Shown here: piece after piece, positions 9,118-18,338 of the stretch
Position numbering within the stretch: the first letter of the stretch is position 1
How the letters are laid out: each line of letters begins with the position of its first letter
Source: Tieghemiomyces parasiticus
Lineage: Eukaryota; Kickxellomycota; Dimargaritomycetes; Dimargaritales; Dimargaritaceae
Assembly (NCBI GenBank): GCA_027575765.1
Contig: JANBPT010000849.1
Coordinates: 1-21,022, forward strand
DNA length: 21,022 nucleotides
Direction of reading: 5' to 3'
Made by a program: the position numbers and the translations under genes
The notes under the pieces: model-generated
Told to the model about the DNA's origin: nothing
Seen by the model: only the letters and a program-made list of their open reading frames with translations
The model's database searches: none

Positions 9118-10579
9118 ATGTTACCCGGCCCTGTTGCCAGTACCCTTGACACCATGCTACAGTCCTTTACCCGCGCGCCGCCTCCGCTACCTATTCCGGA
9201 GACGGACCTTCCCTTCGGTAGCCTGTACCCGTGGGTCATGCATTGGAAGTTCCCAATCTTCTTTGCACTGACCTACGCCCTCATTGTCAAGTACATCAAC
9301 TCCCAGCGGCCCGTGGGCATCCTGTCCCGAGTCCAGGCCAAGGACGTCGCCGCCGCTAGTGGAATTCCTGGAGCTGACAAGGCCGCTCTCAAGGCCAAGG
9401 CGGCGGCGGCGGCCCGGGCAGCGGCCCCGGCGTGGACCCAGACCCGGGCCTTTACCGCATTTGTGTTTCTGCACAACCTGGTGCTCTGCGTGTATTCGGG
9501 TATCACCTTTTACACAGTGGTGGCTACCTTGATCCCCTTGCTCAAGACCCAGTCGCTCCACACCGCCCTGTGCGACAGCAACGACCGGTTCTGGGCTAAC
9601 GGTTTGTACTACTGGGGGTATCTATTCTACCTGTCCAAGTTTTACGAGGTGATCGACACCATCATCATCCTACTGAAAGGTAAGGTTCCCTTGTGGAGGG
9701 TCGTGACGGGCGAGGTCCCAGTGGTATTAGCGGTAACACGCACCATTCGGATTGTGTTGCGAGCGGGTGTCTCGCGTAAACGATCATGGCGTCGATACCG
9801 ATGAAAGGAGAGGAGCTATGAATACTCTACTGAACTTAGCGAGCGCAATGCGGAATGGCCGAATTCTTGACTCGTTTCGATAGCACGTCTGTAGTACGAG
9901 CGGGAGAGCATGGGCCTCTTTAGCCTAAATCGTGCTGGTATGGAGGAGATCTTAGCAGTCCCACCTTGCTGAAAATTTGCACAAGGGATCTGCACTACCG
10001 CAATTTCATCGAATCGACTGTAATCATATAGCACACAGCCAATCATAGTGTGGTAATGCCTGAGATCTCAGGGGTCCAAAATTCAGAGGGCGTCACATCA
10101 GATTCAACTAACCTATTCCCTATCCCTCCCTGGACCCATACTGTTCCTCTTCTCTACCCCCTCCCCTCCCCTCCGACCCCTTCCACTCAGGCCGTCGTTC
10201 GTCGACCCTTCAGACCTACCACCACTCGGGTGCAATCCTGTGCATGTGGTCGGGTATCCAGTTTCGTTCGATCCCCATCTGGATGTTTGTGGTTTTCAAC
10301 TCGTTTGTACATACCGTCATGTACTTTTACTACATGTGCACGTCGGTTGGTGTCCATCCACCGGGTAAAAAGTACATCACCACCATGCAGATCACCCAGT
10401 TCTTCGTGGGCCTCATCCTTGCCAACGCCTACCTGTTCGTCCCGTCCTGTCTGGTCAATGAGGGCCAGCGGTTCGCTGTCTACCTTAATACCGTCTACCT
10501 CTTCCCTCTCATCTACCTGTTTGTCCAATTCGCCATCAACACCTATTTCCGGACCCCCAACAAGGTCAAGAAGGCCTAG
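9118..10579 (+). CDS. ELO-family fatty acid elongase, two exons
   Basis: Exon 1 is 9118-9679 and exon 2 is 10191-10579. The 511-nt phase-1 intron starts GTAAGG and ends TTCCACTCAG after a long C/T tract. The joined frame gives 316 residues, normal for the family. ELO proteins are ER multi-pass membrane condensing enzymes that join malonyl-CoA to long-chain acyl-CoA. All family boxes are present in order: KFYEVIDT (174-181), the histidine box as QTYHH (195-199), NSFVHTVMYFYY (224-235) and the TTMQITQ box (251-257). Several hydrophobic helices surround them (about 43-60, 111-142, 163-173, 202-222, 255-272, 284-304). The C terminus KVKKA fits a KxKxx ER-retrieval signal. The first His of HxxHH is Gln, a variant described in delta-9-specific C18 PUFA elongases. 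An Ala-rich charged insert (about 77-106) lies between the first two helices. Starts at 9118 (first ATG) and 9154 (better context, ACCATG) are in frame. Intron retention would stop at 9804, before the histidine box. Confidence 0.96.
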
Positions 10580-12110
10580 CGGCTTGCCTTGATGTCGACG
10601 GTTGGATTATCCAGGTTGTGTGTTGAGCACCTTCCTCTCTGTCTAGTTTTTCTTTTTCCCTTCTATTTACTCATTTGCAGCGCGATGAATCTGGCGGTAC
10701 CTATATTCACCGTATCTTACCATATAGTGGCGATCCAGTTGGTATTTCGGTTCGTTAATTAAATTTTAATTATCATTACCCAAAGAAGATTCGTACGTTT
10801 CTTTTTGTGGTACAGCCCCGCGCCATGTATACTATGTTACACATATATCATGTGGTTGAATTCCTAGGCTGGTAGGAGCTAATTTTTGCCTCAACGGAAA
10901 CCCCTGCTATACCTCACTGTGGTAAACGTAAACATACTATATAGGAATAAACAAGTGGTTAAGCTCAGACTAGGGGCGCGGACTGTGGGGATTGGGTGAT
11001 GACTGTCGTATTATTGAATGGCGGCCGTGGGGTCTTTTATACTGGAACAATGATCGGCATCATTCGTAGTAACTATTTAGTCTAGGCGAGGAAATCTAGC
11101 ACGACAGGCTGCGGTGGAGTCGGGTTCTGACAGGAAATGGAGAGACGACTAGGTAGCTGCCGGATCAGGGATAGAGATAGGTAAGGCCCTAAAAGAATAG
11201 GAAGCGGCACCCGGTTGGCCTCGCTTGGGATATGGATCAGGGGGGTAGGGGTTTTAGGCTACGTCAGCCTTTCCCTAACATGGCAGCATTGGCATGGGCT
11301 ACAGATTGGACCGCTAATTAGCCTTCACGACTATAGATTAGATTGCGGTTTCTGTATAAAGTAGGCTGTCGCGGGGACAGAGGTTCTGCAATGTTTAGTA
11401 CACTTGTGAGGTCGTCTTTATGGAAGGCAATTTACATGGAAATTAAAGGGTATGCGAAATGCAAAGAGAAGGGAAGTATGAATGTGTAGCGGGATGCTAC
11501 GAATTCCAAGCAGATACGAGAAGTGGGCAGTAAACGGAGAAGTACTCTAAGAGGGCAAGGGGTTATTGGGTTAATTGGCTAGATTTTCTGGGAGCAAGCG
11601 GTAGGGTCGAAATAATGTCAATCGAAGGATTGGCGGATAAGTATCCATTATAGTAGGGCGGGCGGTGCTTAACAGAAGAGGGATAGTAGCGATGGTGGGT
11701 AAGGATGGAAAGGTGTTATTGACAATTACTGGTGCCTGTAGGCTCTAGAATATCGGGTATGGCTGATGAGCATCACACCAGCAAACAAACTTGTTGTCCA
11801 TAACGCTTATGCTGTGCCATGTTACTCTGTGGTCTCTCGCAATCATTGCCTTCTTATGCCACCATGGCGGCCTTGCTTGACACCGTTGCCATGGTTATAC
11901 CTCATTATTGTGGGACGTAAACATATTGTCACGTCAGGTCACTCGCCAGGTTTGCATGGTCCGCCTCCACCTGACATCACTCTTGTTAACAAAGTAAGTC
12001 TCCAGGCCCCATTGTGACGGGAAGGTGCTTGCTTGTAATAAATGTGTACCACTCCATACATCCCGTGATTTATAGACTGGACACCAGATAAAAGGTATCC
12101 TCTCTGGCTG
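10580..12110. other. Intergenic stretch, purine-rich, no gene seen
   Basis: No open frame of 60 codons lies on either strand from 10593 to 11765. The plus strand is G/A-rich between about 11080 and 11760. The first part presumably holds the 3' end of the elongase transcript, including an A/T palindrome at 10756-10772 and an AATAAA at 10946-10951. The frame at 11766-12017 has no motif or codon preference and is not called. Confidence 0.5.
10756..10772. repeat. Perfect A/T palindrome behind the elongase gene
   Basis: TAATTAAA and its exact reverse complement TTTAATTA flank a single T, 177 nt after the elongase stop codon. It may take part in transcript 3'-end formation, or it may be chance in AT-rich DNA. 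Confidence 0.4.
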
Positions 12111-12113
12111 GCA

Positions 12114-12253
12114 TATATAATAGACGTATAAATGCCACGCCGAGATCACCAGTCTCCGTCATCGAAATAGCACACCTTTCTGTCTTAAACCTGCCCCCCT
12201 CGCTATCTACATTTTTGACCCGTTCACCAGCCTTTACCGCGTAAAATAACATA
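12114..12253 (+). promoter_or_regulatory. Candidate TATA element and leader before the 12254 ORF
   Basis: TATATAA is at 12114-12120 and a second AT-rich element (TATAAAT) follows at about 12127. The stretch from about 12140 to 12253 is pyrimidine-rich and contains no ATG before 12254, matching the layout upstream of the surer genes here. Confidence 0.35.
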
Positions 12254-12463
12254 ATGTGCACCTTCATTATCTATATCTACTCATGCGGCGGCATTTACAT
12301 CCCCGGTATTTGGGACGTTTGTGAACACGGGGTATTCGATTCTCGATGCTGTCCGGCACTGTGCACCCTTCTGTCTCCCGAAATCATCCGAAGAGATTCC
12401 AGCTGTATATACCCTGACTGTGGGCTCTGTCGAAGTCCCAACTCACCTCGCGTTTCAAACTAA
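12254..12463 (+). CDS. Tentative 69-residue cysteine-rich ORF
   Basis: The frame begins with ATG 12254, the first ATG after a TATA-like element and a pyrimidine-rich leader. It encodes MCTFIIYIYSCGGIYIPG and then a polar chain with nine cysteines in 69 residues (positions 2, 11, 23, 32, 33, 37, 51, 56, 59). The N terminus is hydrophobic but short and lacks a clear cleavage site, so secretion is uncertain. Codon use is mixed, weaker than in the confident genes, and no family was recognised. The upstream layout is the main argument for it. The true gene could instead splice out of this frame after the first codons, since a GTATTT donor-like site lies near 12305. It may also be a chance frame. 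Confidence 0.28.
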   Translation: MCTFIIYIYSCGGIYIPGIWDVCEHGVFDSRCCPALCTLLSPEIIRRDSSCIYPDCGLCRSPNSPRVSN

Positions 12464-13038
12464 AAATACCCGTTGAAACACACCATACGAAACTATTATT
12501 AGCTGCTACCTTCGTTTACCGAAAACGGGTGCTATAGACATACTGAAGCCTCAGGCCTTCTAACATATTTTACTGCTGGCCACAGGTGGTGAAGAGTATA
12601 GGGCGGACCCCAGGGTGTAGGCCAGGAGAGGGGCGGATACCTAAGGAGCGAACGTGGTATCAATGAGAAGTTCGGTAATCAGTGCCAACCCCCCCTACCA
12701 AAAGTATTGTGCGATGCGAATGTGAGTGGTGGAGTATGAGATTGCTTAGAGCGTGCGTGCGAATGATCATAACAGATAGGGCTGGAAATACTAAACAATA
12801 CACGGGGGTTAATTGATAACTGAGATACGCCGGGGAAGCTGGTGGTCTGCAAGGTTTGCGTATTCCTCTGGTTTTTGTATAGCGATCGGGACAAGATTGC
12901 ACCCGGCACGGACCCAGCTGCCACGTTTAGAATGAGATTGCGACTTGAGGTCAGAAGATCACGTTAGTATCTCCGGTATAAGATTATATGATGTACCGTG
13001 GCTAAAAAAAAAAGATCAAGTTTGTCGAAAATAGGTGC

Positions 13039-13275
13039 CTAGAGGTGTACCCGCCTACGTTCGGCGAGCCGTGGGTTACCTGAAAGGTACGGTAGACGCT
13101 CCAGGTGGGACTGGGATGGTGGGTGGTATTCGTGTGACTTGAAACCTAACGGTGAGGTAGAAGATGTTGGCAGTGGTGTATGGACACCGCAGGGGTAAGA
13201 AATGGCCAACAGCGAGCAGACTAGAAACACATAGACCGATGCATTCGCAAAGTGCCCATTGTTAACCCACATCAT
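13039..13275 (-). CDS. Tentative 78-residue secreted protein ORF
   Basis: The frame starts at a tandem ATGATG (13275-13270). After twelve polar residues comes a hydrophobic segment (VYVFLVCSLLAISYPCG) resembling a signal peptide or anchor. The remaining roughly 50 residues are Ser/Pro/His-rich and end in a basic tail (RLAERRRVHL). An uninterrupted TATATATATATA lies 65-76 nt upstream on the same strand (13340-13351), a good distance for a TATA element with a short leader. Against it, codon use is not strongly biased, the product has no family, and the region sits 177 nt behind the stop of the next minus-strand gene, where 3' sequence is expected. A GGTAACC donor-like site near 13085 leaves room for a spliced variant. 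Confidence 0.3.
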   Translation of the reverse strand: MMWVNNGHFANASVYVFLVCSLLAISYPCGVHTPLPTSSTSPLGFKSHEYHPPSQSHLERLPYLSGNPRLAERRRVHL

Positions 13276-13339
13276 TACGAGGCGCTCAAGTTTTATTGCG
13301 GTTGACTAGTAAATAGCAAGAAGTCCGTCACCTATCATA

Positions 13340-13351
13340 ATATATATATAT
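13340..13351. repeat. (AT)6 tract
   Basis: This is an uninterrupted run of alternating A and T. It may double as the TATA element of the tentative minus-strand ORF ending at 13275, or be a simple microsatellite. Confidence 0.7.
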
Positions 13352-13452
13352 CTTACTATAAGCATAGTGCGGGCAGTCATGCTAAAGTGGGTGATGATTT
13401 TGACTGTCGGTAACGATAGAATGGTAAACGCAGAATGGAAAACTACCTAGAG

Positions 13453-14445
13453 TTACTGTTTGACGGTAAATTGTGCTATAGGGGCGAACGGAGGGCCGTC
13501 TGCCAGAACCTTGAAGATGAGGCTCCTGTAATGGAGTTGGTAAGCCGAATTGGCCTGGATCCACGATCTGGCTAGGTACGATGAGTCGACACCTTCCTCA
13601 ATGTAGTCAGCCCCGATAAACTCAAAGAATTCGTCCAGGGGTTCCCCCGTCAAGGGGAGTGGCAGGCGAGCGCGCCACGAGTACCGATCCTTACCGAGCA
13701 CGTAGTACACGGAATCCCTCCGCCTACGGAGAGCCGCCAATTCCAACTCCAGCTCCAGCTCCTCGGTATAGGTTAGCGCGGGCGACCAGGACGGTCTTTC
13801 GTTGCCACCGCTGCGTGTGTTGCTGCCCACTCCCCAATTGACATGGCCTTCCACGGCAACGCCGAGCACGGTCTTGCCTACCCTAATGCTCCGCACCACG
13901 GGGTGGCCCTCGTAATATAGCCGCTGCTGAAGCTTGGCGATTTCCTGGTTAAGGACGACCAGGGCCTGATGGCAGAGGATATTGACCTGTGTGGTTCCAT
14001 CCCCTCCGTGCCAGACGGCAACGTCGGCATTCGGGTAAGAATGGGGGATGTCCGGGTCGACATCTAGGCCCATCAGAACCCAGCGGCGGAGTCGGAGCGA
14101 GGGTAGTTGGATGGCGCGGAAGAACCTGCTGTTACTGAAGTACGATGTGTCGAAGGTCCTACGCATGAGTAGTGGGATATCCGGTTCCACTTGGCCGATG
14201 GCGTCGACTAGTTCGGTGGCATCAATGAGTGCACCAGGTGCCATTTGGTGGTGGAGCAGCGTCGCCGCATGGTAGTAGGCCAAGGCCCACAACTTTCTGA
14301 TGACATTCTGCCGAAATTGGTGGTGGTAGCCCTCATGGGCAGTGCGGGCTTCAAACACCATGATTACTGGGCCCATAACCCGATTGACGTAGAAAATGTC
14401 GAGGTAGTCCGTCGGAACCAATGAATTGGGATCGCCCGGGTACAT
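13453..14445 (-). CDS. 330-residue orphan protein, function unknown
   Basis: This long single frame starts at ATG 14445 (first residues MYPGDPNSLVPTDYLDIFYV), and an in-frame TGA sits just upstream. At 330 codons it is far beyond chance for this composition, and the overlapping frames are short. There is no N-terminal signal peptide and no clear membrane helix. The N-terminal third is rich in aromatic residues and His (EGYHHQFRQN, YYHAATLLHHQM). The middle has alternating polar and hydrophobic stretches (about 153-205). A short Glu-Leu repeat at 229-236 (ELELELEL), followed by AALRRRRD, marks a likely charged helix. The C-terminal part (about 265-330) is acidic and aromatic (LDEFFEFIGADYIEEG). 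I recognise no enzyme motif or named domain. A 5' exon cannot be excluded, but the upstream stop rules out simple extension. A minus-strand AATAAAA near 13290 could be its polyadenylation signal. Confidence 0.85.
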   Translation of the reverse strand: MYPGDPNSLVPTDYLDIFYVNRVMGPVIMVFEARTAHEGYHHQFRQNVIRKLWALAYYHAATLLHHQMAPGALIDATELVDAIGQVEPDIPLLMRRTFDTSYFSNSRFFRAIQLPSLRLRRWVLMGLDVDPDIPHSYPNADVAVWHGGDGTTQVNILCHQALVVLNQEIAKLQQRLYYEGHPVVRSIRVGKTVLGVAVEGHVNWGVGSNTRSGGNERPSWSPALTYTEELELELELAALRRRRDSVYYVLGKDRYSWRARLPLPLTGEPLDEFFEFIGADYIEEGVDSSYLARSWIQANSAYQLHYRSLIFKVLADGPPFAPIAQFTVKQ

Positions 14446-15970
14446 GGTCGGTCAAGTCGAAATTTGAATCGATGCTGAAAGCGGCTGGAAAATACGATGT
14501 CATTAGTAGAAGTCGGCGAAACGAGAAGCGTGGTAGATAAAAATGCAGACTCTAGAGGGTGGTCCCAATAGCTCGAATATTCCACGATCCTAATCCCACG
14601 TGCTGCAGAGCGTACTTTGGCTGTGTATGCGTTATCTAGGTGCACTACATGGGGTGTCCCGACTGAGGACGCCTAAAGCGAGAGATAACGGATAGGGGCC
14701 CCCAAGTACGGCGAGTTTACAGCCAAATACCTGGCATACGACCATACGGCAGTGTGTATGCATTCCATGTTAGGCCGGCCAGTACCGACAGAGTTGGTGC
14801 TAGAGAAATGCCACCTGACAGCTTTGGTCCAGGTGACCTTGTGTAAACATCCGTGGGGGTCGACATCTAGGTAGGACAGGGGACGGGGGCAATGGAGAGG
14901 CATAGAAGGTGGCTAAAAGCGAATTATCATGATGCAATCTAGAAATCCTCTCATGCAAAGCTATTAAGTGTACGCCACTTTGAAAACTGTCGATTAGGTA
15001 GTTTATAGCGTGAGCTGACATTGTGGAGTCCACGGCGTCACCGAGCCTACCTGGCAAACAAATCGACTTGACCAAGCCGCTGTCCGGCATATACCGATGA
15101 ATTGGCGCTATTATCATGGTTAGATAGCCCTCTGCGTCTATAATAGTGTTTCATAATCGGAGGCAGCCTTGTGGGTCATTCCTTGACAATAAGTGACACT
15201 TGGATTAGGACTAAGCGCGCCCTGTGATATGGCGTCTCAATATTCCCAAACTTTTATCGACCCTCCTTGGCCATTACTGCCATCACAGGCCCTTTGTCAC
15301 TCAAAGTCAAACCCCTATCCTCATATTCGTACACCTACCCTTACTCCTTAACGCTCTGTACCGTCTCGCCTCAAGTGCCGAGAGTGTCAACCCAGGGTTT
15401 GCCTCAGAACTGGGCAGCTTCTCAGGACGTGCGTCTGATATCACCCTACATCTTATGCGTGGTGGAGTCGAGATTCTGCTTGAATAGTACGTCGCTCCAT
15501 TGCATTCCGTATGGACGCTGTCGCACGAAATTTTTTAAGTGGGGAATGTGCATATTACCAGGGCTGACATTTGTATTAGAAGTACAATAGTTTGTTTTCT
15601 CTAATAGTTGGGTTGACGGTAGGTTGGATCGCAATCGATAGGCAGTAAAGACGCCTAGAATGGTAAGCGGGAGTTGACTGATAAGAATCATGGGTGGATT
15701 CATCCAAGGCGCCCGAAGAACGCATATCAGTTAGGACTAAATGCTTTAGGGAGCTCCGCAGTGATGACAGGAGGAGCAAGGGTGGGACCTGAGAAAAATG
15801 TTTAGAAGGGTATCGAGTTTCTAACAGAATGATCCTCGAGTAGTAAGGGATCCGGCCTAGGTACCACTCTAGAGGCCAAGGAGGTGTCACCGTGAAGTTC
15901 TGTGCAGGGCTTTCTCGCTCTCAGCACTCCGCGTAAAGAAACTGGTGGTGATACACAGCAGTTGAAGGTA
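14446..15970. other. Intergenic stretch with no supported gene
   Basis: Open frames of 75-107 codons occur (14364-14645 minus, 14800-15117 minus, 15224-15590 plus, 15446-15890 minus). They overlap each other in competing frames, mostly lack good ATG starts, and use A/T- and C/G-ending codons alike. The plus-strand block 15230-15480 is C/T-rich and could be leader-like sequence, with an ATG near 15230 opening a frame of about 42 codons. Nothing was recognised. Confidence 0.45.
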
Positions 15971-16360
15971 TTATCGTGACGGAGTGAGAAGTACCAGAGA
16001 GGCGCTTGAAAATTCGGAACCTGAGTCACCAATCGAGTAGGGTTGCGGGTGAGCAAGCCAATGTAAAACCAAATAGAGAGATAAATATGTGTGAAACATA
16101 GAAGGAATAAACCATCCGACAGACCGCACATTATTTTTAAACGACCGGGTCATGGCGTTGGAGTAGCCCTTTGGCGTGGTGAATGCGAGAGGGACTTGGT
16201 CACGGACTTTCCCAGGCGATAGATGGTGGGCCTGGTGTACGCGGTGCAGGTCTGGCGGTGGAATATTTACACCATGGGGGAGAGTCCCGGACTGGGTCCC
16301 TTCCTGGGTCCGCTGTAAACCCGCCGGCCCAATGGTGGGGGAGGTACCCAGCGTTGCCAT
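15971..16360 (-). CDS. Tentative 129-residue ORF, possibly a 5' gene fragment
   Basis: ATG 16360 lies in a good context (AAAATGG). The first 75 or so codons use mostly C or G in third position and stand out as a GC-rich island in AT-rich surroundings. The product begins MATLGTSPTIGPAG and includes the protein-like stretch VRDQVPLAFTTPKGYSNAM, with no signal peptide. After about residue 78 (from about 16125 leftwards) the DNA becomes AT-rich and the translation turns into hydrophobic low-information sequence. The coding part may therefore end there, through an unseen intron or because the gene is truncated. No family was recognised. It could be the surviving start of a decayed gene. Confidence 0.3.
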   Translation of the reverse strand: MATLGTSPTIGPAGLQRTQEGTQSGTLPHGVNIPPPDLHRVHQAHHLSPGKVRDQVPLAFTTPKGYSNAMTRSFKNNVRSVGWFIPSMFHTYLSLYLVLHWLAHPQPYSIGDSGSEFSSASLVLLTPSR

Positions 16361-16661
16361 TTTCGGCCGGTTGCAGTCTTCACTTTCCCGGGAGTATGGC
16401 GCAGGCCCGTATTATCCCATCACCTGGACTTTGTTGATCTGCCACAACAGTAGCGGTGCGATTATTAACACTATCCATCGTCATCTCACCTAAAATATTG
16501 TACGTTTAGTCTCTGTCTTGATCGGCCAGTAAGTGGCCAACGACTGATGGCTTTACAGGTCTGCGTATCTTATGTTGACTTTTTGAATATCGCTTTTCTT
16601 TCGACCATCTGGAGAGAAGAAACACGACGTGTGAAGTCACTTTATGGCTAGATATATGAAC

Positions 16662-16677
16662 ATATATATATATATAT
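16662..16677. repeat. (AT)8 microsatellite
   Basis: Sixteen bases of alternating A and T lie in AT-rich non-coding DNA. The neighbouring GATATATGAAC at about 16651 extends the AT-rich block. Confidence 0.75.
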
Positions 16678-16955
16678 TACGGGGTAACTATTTGGTACTC
16701 AGAGGAGAGGAAGGCATGGAGTATCGCTTGCAATCTTACACTGAGCAAAAATCGCAACTGAGAAGGCCACACTTGATGTCCTCTTTGGTAAAATACGGGG
16801 AGTCTTTCACATTGCAGCGCTCCTTGACTAGTTTTCCTGACTTTCTGGTTCGAAAGCACGAGAGGTACAGTCCCAGATATACCACGTTACCACACAGAAA
16901 CCTGTTATAAACGGGTTGACACATGGCGCTTGAGGATCCTGTGTGTCGAGATCGT

Positions 16956-16978
16956 GGGGGGGGGAGGGGAGGGGAGGA
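16956..16978 (+). repeat. G-tract cluster, G-quadruplex candidate
   Basis: Nine consecutive G are followed by AGGGG, AGGGG and AGG. The first run can supply two G-triplets, so four tracts of at least three G with one-base loops are available. No gene lies within 1 kb that this could be assigned to with confidence. Confidence 0.5.
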
Positions 16979-17601
16979 TAGGATGGTGCGGCGCGTTAAG
17001 AGGCGGAGGCGAGAAAACACCACTATACGATTTAGAAAATACAAACTACTACCAGGGCTTGTAAAGAGGGCGGATATCGAAGGGACATGATGGTCCATTT
17101 ATCTTCTGTGACACAATGTCCAAAGCCAGACGATACTGGTCGGACCGTGACTACTAATTTCACTGACGGTATGCAAGCTCGATCAGTAGATTTAAGCCTA
17201 GACTGATGGACAACAATAAGTTACGTCAGGCAACCAAAATAATAATAATCAGGTTACCGATGAGTTCAGAAGTCTTTGATTAATCACAGGCAAATATTTT
17301 CCAGCCATAATAAGTGGCCGCTATTATGTACAAGATAGTGTGTATGAGTAATTCTTGGGGAGCTTATTTGCACCTTTACGATCTTTTTTATTTAACACGT
17401 TCGCTTGATAGATTAGCTTTCAAGCCATACAAGGGAAGGTGGATGCTGTAGCGTCCCCCAGTAATAAAACCAAAGAATATCCTATTCGATCGATCGTGGC
17501 GGATGTGGGCCCCACTACTATACCGCTCCGGTATCCTCGCCATCCATGTAATGTATAGCCACCCAAATTCACCCGACTTGAATGTTGGTTACCCACAATA
17601 C

Positions 17602-17619
17602 ATATATATATATATATAT
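17602..17619. repeat. (AT)9 microsatellite
   Basis: Eighteen bases of alternating A and T are followed shortly by another TATATA. It is the longest of three similar AT tracts in the 13.3-17.6 kb region. Confidence 0.75.
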
Positions 17620-17772
17620 TCGTATATACCTAGCTGATTCCGCCAGCCCTTGTAATGCCACCCTCATCGTCTATACGTCCACCTGCAACCAAGGATATCA
17701 CGCCATTAGTAGTGTATGACCACCACCCTCTTACCTTCAGTCTAGGCGCAGACCAAATAGGCGTGTGAATCT

Positions 17773-17880
17773 AACCCCCCCCCTTCGACCAACTCAATTA
17801 CCATCAATAGTCATCGGCAGCCTCACGTCATTGCCAATATAGCTCGCTCGCTCACACCCCCCCCCTCGAATAAACTCGAT
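17773..17880 (+). repeat. Two diverged copies of a C9-TCGA-AACTC unit
   Basis: A run of nine C at 17775-17783 is followed by TTCGACCAACTCAAT. A second run of nine C at 17857-17865 is followed by TCGAATAAACTCGAT. The two units are 82 nt apart and share order and most bases, so they look like a diverged direct duplication. No function is visible. Confidence 0.4.
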
Positions 17881-18338
17881 CCTACCAGACCCAAGCCTAT
17901 AAGGATATAAAGTAACGTTGAACATTCAACCAATGGGAGTCCAATAAATAGCCCAACAATTAGGCAAGGACCTTGGCATCCGCACTTTAAACGACTTGGT
18001 ACACCGACGGGTTGATGGTCAGGGACTACGGCTTCTACGCTAATGCTCATCCTAGCCATTTTTAGCTTCGGAAAAAAGGCGGCATGCCAAGGGTATCGAT
18101 GAAAAACGGCCTGATTATAAGTATCACCACCCTCCAAAATAATCATTGAGAGAATCCGTATCGATTTCGGAGGATGGATCGGAGTTTTATTTTAAAAAAT
18201 ATAGTCATTGGCCGGATAAACAACAGGGCCAATACTTGGCCAACATAGCGTATCTATCGCACACTTAACGTACACCAGGGAAAACGGAGCAAGCATGCCT
18301 CAACTACCAGGCGACAGCTGCCCGCCAACCCATCGAAT

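Noticed and set aside
9680..9804. Read-through extension of elongase exon 1
   Set aside because: It begins at a GTAAGG donor, loses the family sequence at once, and the family resumes exactly after a C/T-rich tract ending CAG at 10190.
13004..13013. Run of ten A, possible tail of a retroposed copy
   Set aside because: No coding-like sequence, target-site duplication or second signal of retroposition was found next to it.
15446..15890. Overlapping minus-strand frames of 85-104 codons
   Set aside because: Two frames compete over the same DNA, neither with codon bias, motif or promoter elements.
16840..16870. GGTTCGAAAGC, resembling a tRNA B box
   Set aside because: The GG-TTCGA-NTCC consensus is incomplete and no A box or cloverleaf could be formed around it.
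17823..18146. 107-codon minus-strand frame with hydrophobic C-terminal half
   Set aside because: Codon use is unbiased, the frame runs through a C9 tract, and there is no promoter layout or family motif.
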